Assembly (NCBI RefSeq): GCF_024753255.1 | Contig: NZ_JANUHA010000025.1 | Coordinates: forward strand, 1 to 57,681 | DNA from: Massilia agri | GTDB taxonomy: Bacteria; Pseudomonadota; Gammaproteobacteria; Burkholderiales; Burkholderiaceae_D | DNA length: 57,681 bases | Direction of reading: 5' to 3' | The notes under the pieces: generated by a model | Database searches by the model: none | What the model saw: only the letters and a program-made list of their open reading frames with translations | What the model was told of the DNA's origin: nothing | Made by a program: the position numbers and the translations under genes | Shown: positions 25,167 through 32,336 of the stretch, piece by piece | Position numbering within the stretch: position 1 is the stretch's first letter | How the letters are laid out: each line of letters starts with the position of its first letter

Positions 25167-26375
25167 ATGACGACCGCACGCACTCTCGGCACGCCCCTCT
25201 CCCCTTCCGCCACCAAGGTCATGCTGCTCGGCTCGGGCGAGCTGGGCAAGGAAGTGATCATCGCCCTGCAGCGCCTGGGCGTGGAAACCATCGCGGTCGA
25301 CCGCTATCCGAACGCCCCGGGCCACCAGGTCGCGCACCGCGCCCACGTGGTCGACATGACCAATGGCGAGGCCCTGTCCGCCCTGATCGCGCTCGAGAAG
25401 CCCGACCTGGTCGTGCCCGAGATCGAGGCCATCGCCACCGAGACCCTGGTCGCGCTGGAAGAAGCCGGCCGCATCACCTGCATCCCGACCGCGCGCGCGG
25501 CCCTGCTCACCATGAACCGCGAAGGCATCCGCCGCCTGGCCGCCGAGGAACTCGGCCTGCCGACCTCGCCCTACCGCTTCGCCAGCAGCCTGGAAGAACT
25601 GGAACAGGCCTGCGCCGAAGTCGGCTTCCCCTGCGTGGTCAAGCCGGTGATGTCCTCGTCCGGCAAGGGCCAGTCCAAGCTCGACGCGGCTGGCGATGTG
25701 GCGCAGGCCTGGGAATACGCCGCCAGCGGCAGCCGGGTCGACGCCGGCCGCGTGATCGCGGAAGGCTTCATCGACTTCGACTACGAGATCACGCTGCTGA
25801 CGGTGCGCTCGCTGGGCAGCAAGGGCGAGATCGAGACCAGTTTCTGCGAGCCGATCGGCCACAAGCAGGTGCAGGGCGACTACGTCGAATCCTGGCAGCC
25901 GCACCTGATGACCCCGGCGGCCCTGGCAAGCGCGCGCGACATCGCCGGCAAGGTCACCGCCAACCTGGGCGGCTGCGGCGTGTTCGGCGTCGAGCTCTTC
26001 GTGAAGGGCGACATGGTGTGGTTCTCGGAAGTGAGCCCGCGTCCGCACGACACCGGCATGGTGACGATGGCGAGCCAGGTGCAGAGCGAGTTCGAACTGC
26101 ACGCCAAGGCCATCCTCGGCCTGCCGGTCGACGTCTCGCTGCGCGCACCGGGCGCCTCGGCCGTGATCTACGGCCAGCATGAAGCGGCAGGCATTGCCTT
26201 CGAAGGCGTGGCCGATGCGCTGCGCGTGCCGGGCGCCGAGCTGCGCCTGTTCGGCAAGCCGGAATCCTTCGCGCGGCGCCGCATGGGCGTGGCGCTGGCG
26301 ACGGCTGTCGACGCCGACACCGCGCGCCAGCGTGCGCTGGAAGCGGCGTCACGCGTGAAACCGGTCATCCGTTAA
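25167..26375 (+). CDS. purT: formate-dependent phosphoribosylglycinamide formyltransferase
   Basis: This 402-residue ATP-grasp enzyme makes formyl-GAR from GAR, formate and ATP in purine synthesis, an alternative to PurN. VMLLGSGELGKEVIIALQRLG opens the N-domain. CVVKPVMSSSGKGQS is the ATP-grasp lid, and FSEVSPRPHDTGMVT is the PurT-specific catalytic/Mg region. ATG 25167 is chosen over upstream in-frame Met codons because the conserved N-terminus begins just after it. It is a single gene, divergent from tRNA-Asn copy 1. Confidence 0.95.
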   Translation: MTTARTLGTPLSPSATKVMLLGSGELGKEVIIALQRLGVETIAVDRYPNAPGHQVAHRAHVVDMTNGEALSALIALEKPDLVVPEIEAIATETLVALEEAGRITCIPTARAALLTMNREGIRRLAAEELGLPTSPYRFASSLEELEQACAEVGFPCVVKPVMSSSGKGQSKLDAAGDVAQAWEYAASGSRVDAGRVIAEGFIDFDYEITLLTVRSLGSKGEIETSFCEPIGHKQVQGDYVESWQPHLMTPAALASARDIAGKVTANLGGCGVFGVELFVKGDMVWFSEVSPRPHDTGMVTMASQVQSEFELHAKAILGLPVDVSLRAPGASAVIYGQHEAAGIAFEGVADALRVPGAELRLFGKPESFARRRMGVALATAVDADTARQRALEAASRVKPVIR

Positions 26376-26409
26376 GAAAACGGGGGGCGGCGCGGCCGCC
26401 CCTGTCGGG

Positions 26410-26438
26410 TTGACTTATTTTTCTGCTGAATTGATAAT
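26410..26438 (+). promoter_or_regulatory. sigma70 promoter of the siderophore receptor gene
   Basis: TTGACT (26410-26415), a 17-base spacer and GATAAT (26433-26438) match the consensus. The -10 element is embedded in a Fur box. Confidence 0.8.
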
Positions 26439-26451
26439 CGTTCTCATTATC
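26433..26451. promoter_or_regulatory. Fur box
   Basis: GATAATCGTTCTCATTATC matches 15 of 19 positions of the GATAATGATAATCATTATC consensus, with both outer hexamers perfect. It covers the -10 element, so Fe-Fur would block RNA polymerase. Confidence 0.85.
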
Positions 26452-26474
26452 ATTCGCTTTAAGAATAAGAAACC

Positions 26475-28595
26475 ATGTCGACCTCTACCGTCATGCGACG
26501 CAGCCTGCTGGCCCTGCTCGTTCTGTCCACCCTCCCTCCCCTCGCCAGCGCCCAGGATTCCCCTGACACTGCGCAAGTCCACGTGACCGCCACCGGCTAC
26601 CGCACCACCGGCACCAAGTCGGACCTGAAGCCGCTCGAGTCACCGATGAGCTACGAGATCTACGACAACGAACTGCTCGGCAGCCGCCAGGCCGACAGCG
26701 TCAACGAGGCGCTGCGCTACGTGCCCGGCGTGACGCCGGAAAGCCGCCCGACGGTGACGATCTTCGACCAGTACACGATCCGCGGCTTCGAGAGCTACCG
26801 CAACTACTACGACGGCCTGCCCCTGCAGTACGACACCCTCTGGAACCTGGTGCCGCAGGTGGACGCCTTCGCCACCGAAAGCGTCGAGATCCTGAAGGGT
26901 CCGACCTCGGTGCTCTACGGCTCCGCGCCGCCGGGCGGCATGGTGAACCAGACCGCCAAGCAGCCGCGCTCAGGTCTGAAAACCCCAGAGACCAATATCC
27001 GCGCCCGCATCGGCACCAACGCCCTGCGCGAGCTGGCCGTGGACAGCACCGGTCCGCTGTCGCGCGACGTCGACTACCGCGTGGTCGCCCTCGCGCGCGA
27101 ACGCGACGGCCAGCAGGTGACGACCGAGGAAGAGCGCCGCCTGCTCAACCCCTCGCTCACCTGGCGCATCAGCCCGTCCACGCGCCTGAACCTGAACGTC
27201 TATTACCAGAACGATCCCGCCCTGATTCCGTCGACGCCGCTGCCGGCGCTCGGCACCCTGCAGCGTGCGCCGTATGGCTTCCTGCCGTCCGACACCTTCG
27301 CGGGCGACGCCAACTGGTCCGGCATGGAGCGTGAAGTGACGATGGCGGGCTGGAAGTTCGAACACGCCTTCAACGACAGCGTGAGCTTCCTGCAGAACTT
27401 CCGCTACACCAAGGCCGACGGATTCCAGAAGAACACCTACAACCGAGGTCTGCTGCCGGACAATCGCACCCTCACCCGCGCCGCCTACTTCACGGACGAG
27501 AAGATGAACGGCTGGGTGGTCGACAACCAGCTGGCATGGCGCGTGAACACCGGTGCCTTCACGCACCGCATCCTGGCGGGCGTCGACTACCAGAAGCTGC
27601 GCACGCGCGTGGGCTACGGCGACACGCTCACGACCGACACGCCGACAATCGACCTGGGCGCGCCGAACCACTATCTGTTCGACGTCTCCCGCCTGCCCTT
27701 CGACTTCTACACCGAACGCCACGCGATCCGCCAGTCGCAGCTGGGCTTCTACCTGCAGGACGAGGTGCGCGTGGGCGCCCTGACCCTGATCGGCGGCCTG
27801 CGCCGCGACCGCTACCGCAGCCTCGACGACAATGCCTCGACCTATGACGGCTTCCCTTCGACCAGCTCCACCGCCATCGCCCAGCGCAAGACCAGCGGCC
27901 GCATCGCCGCGATCTACCAGATCGGCAATGGCTTCGCGCCCTACATCAACTACTCGACTTCCTTCGAGCCGACGTCGGGCGTCGACTCCGTCACCGGCGC
28001 AGCCTTCAAGCCGACCACGGCGAAGCAGATCGAAGGCGGCATCAAGTACAAGTCGCCAGATAGCCGCACCCAGCTGACGGCGGCGGTCTTCGACATCCGC
28101 AAGCAGAACGTGGTCGTGAACACGCCGACCTTCAACCAGTACACGCAGAACGGAGAGGTGCGTTCGCGCGGCGCGGAGCTGTCGTGGAACCAGGCGCTCA
28201 CCGACCAACTCGACTTCACGCTCGGCCTGACGAAGCTCGACATGGAAGTCACAAAGAACGAGCTCGACAAATCCCTGGTCGGCAAGACCCCGGTCTGGGT
28301 CGCCGACAAGCAGGCTTCGCTGTGGCTGAACTATTCGCCGATCGACGCACTCGATCTGAGCGCCGGCGTGCGCTACGTGGGCGAGAGCCAGATGGACGCG
28401 GCCAACACCGGCATGGTGCCTTCGTACACCGTGTTCGACGCCGCCGCGATGGTCAGGCTGAACAAGACCTGGCGCGTGGGCCTCACCGCCAGCAACTTGG
28501 GCGACAAGCGCTACGTCGGCGCCTGCTTCGACGCGAACAACTGCTGGATGGGCGCCGAGCGCAGCGTCGAGCTGACCCTGCACGCATCGTTCTGA
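26475..28595 (+). CDS. TonB-dependent ferric siderophore receptor
   Basis: This 706-residue outer-membrane gated channel takes up ferric siderophores using TonB energy. The signal peptide is about residues 1-26 (LASAQ). The plug domain (about 50-170) shows DSVNEALRYVPGVTPE, DQYTIRGFESYRNYYDG and VEILKGPTSVLYGSAPPGG, typical of the FhuA/FoxA/FpvA siderophore group. A 22-strand barrel follows, ending with the terminal Phe (ELTLHASF) required for Bam recognition. There is no N-terminal signalling domain, so no sigma/anti-sigma control is expected; a Fur-controlled promoter lies upstream. The siderophore type cannot be read from the sequence. Confidence 0.93.
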   Translation: MSTSTVMRRSLLALLVLSTLPPLASAQDSPDTAQVHVTATGYRTTGTKSDLKPLESPMSYEIYDNELLGSRQADSVNEALRYVPGVTPESRPTVTIFDQYTIRGFESYRNYYDGLPLQYDTLWNLVPQVDAFATESVEILKGPTSVLYGSAPPGGMVNQTAKQPRSGLKTPETNIRARIGTNALRELAVDSTGPLSRDVDYRVVALARERDGQQVTTEEERRLLNPSLTWRISPSTRLNLNVYYQNDPALIPSTPLPALGTLQRAPYGFLPSDTFAGDANWSGMEREVTMAGWKFEHAFNDSVSFLQNFRYTKADGFQKNTYNRGLLPDNRTLTRAAYFTDEKMNGWVVDNQLAWRVNTGAFTHRILAGVDYQKLRTRVGYGDTLTTDTPTIDLGAPNHYLFDVSRLPFDFYTERHAIRQSQLGFYLQDEVRVGALTLIGGLRRDRYRSLDDNASTYDGFPSTSSTAIAQRKTSGRIAAIYQIGNGFAPYINYSTSFEPTSGVDSVTGAAFKPTTAKQIEGGIKYKSPDSRTQLTAAVFDIRKQNVVVNTPTFNQYTQNGEVRSRGAELSWNQALTDQLDFTLGLTKLDMEVTKNELDKSLVGKTPVWVADKQASLWLNYSPIDALDLSAGVRYVGESQMDAANTGMVPSYTVFDAAAMVRLNKTWRVGLTASNLGDKRYVGACFDANNCWMGAERSVELTLHASF

Positions 28596-28608
28596 CCGGA
28601 GTCCTGCC

Positions 28609-29751
28609 ATGAACTTCCGCGCCTGGTACCTCGTCCACAAGTGGACCAGCCTGGTCTCCACGCTGTTCCTCCTGATGTTGTGCGTGACCGGCCTACCCCT
28701 GATCTTCTCGCACGAGATCGCGCACCTCACGGGCGCCAGCGTCGAGCCGCCCAAGCTCGCCGCGGAGCCGGGCGCGCCGGCCAGCATCGACGCCATCGTC
28801 GCGGATGCGCAGAAGCGCCGCCCGCAGGACGTGCCGCAGTTCCTGGTGGCCGAAGCCGACGAGCCGGAACTGGTCTACGTGCGCATGGCCGAGAAGGTGG
28901 ACTCGGAAGGCCTTACCGCCTTCTACACCTACGACACGCGCACCGGTGAGTTCCTCAGCGAATACCCGCTGGGCCAGGGCTTCATGGACCTGATGCTGCG
29001 ACTGCATACCGACATGTACCTGGGCCTGGGCGGCACGCTCTTCCTCGGCTTCATGGGCCTGCTGCTGGGCGCTTCGATCGTGTCGGGCATCTACGTCTAC
29101 GGCCCCTACATGAAGAAGCTGCGCTTCGGGACCGTCCGGCGCGACCGCGCGACCCGCCTGAAATGGCTGGACCAGCACAACCTGCTCGGCATGGTGACCT
29201 TGGTGTGGCTGCTGGTGGTGGGCATCACCGGCACCATCAATGCGCTGAACCGGCCGATCTTCGCGGCCTGGCAGGCGACCGAACTGGCGGCGCTGGCGGC
29301 GCCCTATCGCGACGTGCCGCCCGTGACGGGTTTCGTATCGGCCGACGCGGCAGTCAAGGCAGCGCGGCAGGCGCATCCGGATAAATCGCTCAGCTTCATG
29401 GCCTATCCGGGCAACGGCTTCGCCACCCCGCAGCATTTCGTGGCTTTCATGAACGGGAATACGCCGCTGACCTCGAAGCTGCTGTCGATCGCGGTGATCG
29501 ATGCGCGCACGGCGCAGGTGGTGGCCAGCGGCGAGATGCCCTGGTACGTGTCGACATTGATGCTGTCGCAGCCGCTGCACTTCGGCGACTACGGCGGGAT
29601 GGCGCTCAAGCTGCTGTGGGCGCTGCTGGATGTGCTCAGCATCGTGGTGCTGTGGAGCGGGCTGGTGCTGTGGTGGAAGCGGAGGAATGTGACGGCGGAG
29701 CAGAAGCTGGCGTCGTTGCAGGGAGCGCCAGTGGCCGTGGCAGCCGAGTGA
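28609..29751 (+). CDS. PepSY-associated TM (PiuB-like) membrane protein
   Basis: This 380-residue inner-membrane protein has about four helices (residues about 12-35, 140-165, 195-215, 345-368) and periplasmic PepSY-type domains between them. The opening FRAWYLVHKWTSLVSTLFLLML and later HTDMYLGLGGT, with His residues in membrane helices, resemble PiuB/PepSY reductases. These are thought to free iron from siderophores at the inner membrane. It starts 13 bases after the receptor gene, so the two are almost certainly cotranscribed under Fur. The reductase role is inferred from family and context. Confidence 0.85.
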   Translation: MNFRAWYLVHKWTSLVSTLFLLMLCVTGLPLIFSHEIAHLTGASVEPPKLAAEPGAPASIDAIVADAQKRRPQDVPQFLVAEADEPELVYVRMAEKVDSEGLTAFYTYDTRTGEFLSEYPLGQGFMDLMLRLHTDMYLGLGGTLFLGFMGLLLGASIVSGIYVYGPYMKKLRFGTVRRDRATRLKWLDQHNLLGMVTLVWLLVVGITGTINALNRPIFAAWQATELAALAAPYRDVPPVTGFVSADAAVKAARQAHPDKSLSFMAYPGNGFATPQHFVAFMNGNTPLTSKLLSIAVIDARTAQVVASGEMPWYVSTLMLSQPLHFGDYGGMALKLLWALLDVLSIVVLWSGLVLWWKRRNVTAEQKLASLQGAPVAVAAE

Positions 29752-29766
29752 ACAGGCGCTGAAACG

Positions 29767-29798
29767 AAAAAGGCCGCATCTCACGATGCGGCCTTTTG
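29767..29798. terminator. bidirectional terminator between the PepSY gene and tRNA-Asn copy 2
   Basis: AAAAAGGCCGCATC-TCAC-GATGCGGCCTTTT has A- and T-rich flanks, so it can terminate both the plus-strand PepSY transcript and the minus-strand tRNA. Confidence 0.85.
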
Positions 29799-29803
29799 AA
29801 TTC

Positions 29804-29879
29804 TGGCTCCCCGACCTGGACTCGAACCAGGGACCTGCGGATTAACAGTCCGTCGCTCTACCGACTGAGCTATCAGGGA
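29804..29879 (-). tRNA. tRNA-Asn(GTT), copy 2
   Basis: All 76 bases are identical to copy 1, with anticodon GTT and encoded CCA. Confidence 0.97.
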
Positions 29880-29890
29880 TTAGAGGCCGT

Positions 29891-29919
29891 ATTATAGCAG
29901 CGCTTTTCGATTTCGCGAA
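29891..29919 (-). promoter_or_regulatory. promoter of tRNA-Asn copy 2
   Basis: A perfect TATAAT (29891-29896, minus strand) has a poor -35 (TTCGCG, 29914-29919) at 17-base spacing. The surrounding GAGGCCG-ATTATAGC context is shared with copy 1. Confidence 0.6.
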
Positions 29920-29947
29920 TACCTGAGCTAGCGAAAGGCAACATTAC

Positions 29948-30706
29948 TTACCGAGGCACACGCGCGATGAGCTTCTTCAGCTCATCCAGCACCAGCTGCG
30001 GCTCCGTCATCTGCGGAAAGTGCGCACTCCCCTTCGCGATCACCCGCTCGCCCAGCGGCGACAGCCGCGCCAGCCCCTCCTGGTTGCGCGCACGCTCCTC
30101 AACCGAGGCAGTCGACACCATCCAGCGCGGCAGCCGCTTGCCACCCGACAGTACGGTGACCGGAATCGGCGGGAAAGCCGGCGCCTCCGCGATCTCGGCC
30201 ACGGTCTCTTCCTCGTTGCTGATCTCGTCATTCGGATCCGGCGGCGACACGCGATCGAGCAGGCCCGCCACCGCGCGCTGCATGGCCGAGCGGTACTGCT
30301 TCAGGTTCGCCACGTCGTCGGGCGCCGTCGCCTCGAGGAAGAGCACGCCGCAGGTATCTTCGGAATACACGCGCGCAAACAGATTCGCATGCAGGCCACC
30401 GAAGGAATGCGCGACCAGCAGGAATGGCGGCTTCGCGCCGATCTCACGTAGCAGTCCACGCAACTGCATCACGACCGTGGTGCCCAGCTGCGCCTCCTTG
30501 GGGCGGGGACTCGCGCCAACGCCGGGCCGGTCATAGCTCACCACGGTGCCGAGCGACTCGATCTCGGGATACAGCTTGTGCCAGCCTTCCAGCGGCCCGC
30601 CCGAGCCATTGATCATCACGATGGTCGGGCTGCCCTCCCCGGAGAGCGAGAAGCGCAAGACCTGGCCACCGACGGCAATGCTTTTGCTCTTTGGTAAATG
30701 CTTCAC
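29948..30706 (-). CDS. alpha/beta hydrolase
   Basis: This 252-residue cytosolic hydrolase starts at GTG 30706, which has AGGA six bases upstream; a TTG start 51 bases earlier is possible but lacks a ribosome site. The fold shows INGSGGP (oxyanion), YDRPGVGASPRP, the nucleophile elbow VAHSFGGLH (Ser101), an acidic loop and SAHFPQMTEP with the catalytic His. Its similarity to epoxide-hydrolase/haloperoxidase-like hydrolases is general only. It stands between two tRNA-Asn genes, all on the minus strand. The substrate is unknown. Confidence 0.8.
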   Translation of the reverse strand: MKHLPKSKSIAVGGQVLRFSLSGEGSPTIVMINGSGGPLEGWHKLYPEIESLGTVVSYDRPGVGASPRPKEAQLGTTVVMQLRGLLREIGAKPPFLLVAHSFGGLHANLFARVYSEDTCGVLFLEATAPDDVANLKQYRSAMQRAVAGLLDRVSPPDPNDEISNEEETVAEIAEAPAFPPIPVTVLSGGKRLPRWMVSTASVEERARNQEGLARLSPLGERVIAKGSAHFPQMTEPQLVLDELKKLIARVPR

Positions 30707-30790
30707 GATGCGTCCTGATGAGATAAATGTTGCCAGCCTACTAGCTGTGCACGCCAACAGGCAAGTTCAAGATGCCACCGAAGCAAAAAC

Positions 30791-30817
30791 AAAAAGGCCA
30801 CATCTTGCGATGTGGCC
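30791..30817 (-). terminator. intrinsic terminator of tRNA-Asn copy 3
   Basis: GGCCACATC-TTGC-GATGTGGCC (30796-30817) is followed on the minus strand by TTTTTGTTTTTGC. Confidence 0.8.
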
Positions 30818-30828
30818 TTCTGGAATTC

Positions 30829-30904
30829 TGGCTCCCCGACCTGGACTCGAACCAGGGACCTGCGGATTAACAGTCCGTCGCTCTACCGACTGAGCTATCA
30901 GGGA
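30829..30904 (-). tRNA. tRNA-Asn(GTT), copy 3
   Basis: This is the third identical 76-nt copy, with anticodon GTT and encoded CCA. It lies directly upstream of the alpha/beta hydrolase gene on the same strand but has its own terminator. Confidence 0.97.
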
Positions 30905-30916
30905 ATTGATGACAGC

Positions 30917-30945
30917 ATTATATGTTTGCAGTGACATGCTGTCAA
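30917..30945 (-). promoter_or_regulatory. consensus promoter of tRNA-Asn copy 3
   Basis: Minus strand: TTGACA (30940-30945), exactly 17 bases, then TATAAT (30917-30922). It is a perfect sigma70 promoter and the strongest of the three tRNA-Asn promoters. Confidence 0.9.
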
Positions 30946-30976
30946 ATTCGAAGCATGCCGTGCAGCCATCTTTGCT

Positions 30977-31012
30977 GCTCTTCGGAATCGAGTTACCTCA
31001 GTTCCGAAGAGC
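30977..31012 (-). terminator. hairpin after the aminotransferase gene
   Basis: An 11-bp perfect stem (GCTCTTCGGAA / TTCCGAAGAGC) lies just past the stop codon at 31020. There is no U-tract on the minus side, so it may stop transcription weakly or protect the 3' end. Confidence 0.45.
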
Positions 31013-31019
31013 CAAGATT

Positions 31020-32231
31020 TTAAAGAACTTTCGCGACGGCGTCAACGACGCGATCCAGATTGGTCGAGTTCAGCGCTGCCACGCAGATGCGGCCGGTGTC
31101 CACGGCGTAGATCGACTGTTCGCGCAGCTTGCCGACCTGCTCTTTCGTCAAGCCCGAGTACGAGAACATGCCCACCTGCTCGCGCACGAATTCGAAGTCG
31201 TGGCCCGGGGCCTTCTCTTTCAGCTTCTCGACCATCAGGTTGCGCATCTCCTTGATGCGCACGCGCATGCCTGCCAGTTCCTCTTCCCACAGCTGGCGCA
31301 GTTCCGGCGTCGAGAGCACCATCGCGACCACCTTGGCGGTATGGGTCGGCGGGTTCGAGTAGTTGGTGCGGATGACGCGCTTCAGTTGCGACAGCACGCG
31401 CGCCGCTTCTTCGGCGCTGGTCGCGACGATGGACAGCGCGCCCGCGCGCTCGCCGTACAGCGAGAACGATTTCGAGAACGAGTTCGACACCAGCAGCGGA
31501 ATGCCCTTCTCGGCGAAGCGGCGCACCACGGCGCCGTCTTCGGCGATGCCGGCGCCGAAGCCCTGGTAGGCCATGTCGAGGAAGGGCACCAGGCCGCCGG
31601 CGATGACGGCATCGATCACCTGGGTCCACTGGTCCTGGCTCAGGTCGGCGCCGGTCGGGTTGTGGCAGCAGGCGTGCAGCACGACGATGGCGCCTTGCGG
31701 CATGTCTTTCAGTGCCGCCAGCATGCCCTCGAAATTCACGCCGTGGGTGGCCGCGTCGTAATAGGTGTAGTTGTTGACCACGAAGCCGGCGCTTTCGAAC
31801 AGGGCGCGGTGGTTTTCCCAGCTCGGGTCGCTGATCCAGACCTCGGAATTCGGCGAGAAACGCTTGAGGAAATCGGCGCCCAGCTTGAGTGCGCCGGTGC
31901 CGCCCAGGGCCTGCACGGTGATCGCGCGCTTCTCTTGAATTACCGCGCTGTCGGCCCCAAATACCAGCTCTTGCACAGCTTTGTCGTACGCTGCCAGGCC
32001 TTCGATCGGCAGGTAGGTACGCGGAGCCGGCTGCTCCATCAGCTTCGCTTCCGCTTTCTGCACGCACTGCAGCAGAGGCACCTTGCCATTATCGTCATAG
32101 TAGACACCGACGCCCAGGTTGATCTTGGCCGGATTGGTGTCGGCGTTGAACGCTTCGGTGATGCCCAGGATCGGGTCGCGGGGCGCCATGTCGATGGCGC
32201 CGAAGAGGCTGGCGGAGGCTGTGGAAGTCAT
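31020..32231 (-). CDS. tyrB: aromatic amino acid / aspartate aminotransferase (class I PLP)
   Basis: This 403-residue PLP enzyme transfers amino groups between aromatic amino acids (or aspartate) and 2-oxoglutarate. The AspC/TyrB hallmarks are LGVGVYYDDNGKVPLLQCV, LHACCHNPTGADLS and the PLP lysine in SNSFSKSFSLYGERAG. The start is ATG 32231; a longer in-frame start adds 16 residues with no family similarity. It is divergent from uvrB. The TyrB versus AspC choice rests on general similarity to the aromatic type common in betaproteobacteria. Confidence 0.9.
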   Translation of the reverse strand: MTSTASASLFGAIDMAPRDPILGITEAFNADTNPAKINLGVGVYYDDNGKVPLLQCVQKAEAKLMEQPAPRTYLPIEGLAAYDKAVQELVFGADSAVIQEKRAITVQALGGTGALKLGADFLKRFSPNSEVWISDPSWENHRALFESAGFVVNNYTYYDAATHGVNFEGMLAALKDMPQGAIVVLHACCHNPTGADLSQDQWTQVIDAVIAGGLVPFLDMAYQGFGAGIAEDGAVVRRFAEKGIPLLVSNSFSKSFSLYGERAGALSIVATSAEEAARVLSQLKRVIRTNYSNPPTHTAKVVAMVLSTPELRQLWEEELAGMRVRIKEMRNLMVEKLKEKAPGHDFEFVREQVGMFSYSGLTKEQVGKLREQSIYAVDTGRICVAALNSTNLDRVVDAVAKVL

Positions 32232-32336
32232 CGTGATAAACTGAGTTTGTCGGTGGGTTCGCAGCGGTTGTATAGACATAGACAGCAGTGCTGCACTGCG
32301 TCAAGTGGACTCCCATTCTAGCAAAGGTCTGAAAGT

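Noticed and set aside
32232..32336. LexA box upstream of uvrB
   Set aside because: No CTGT-N8-ACAG or close variant in the 105-base gap; only a partial GACAG-like half is present.
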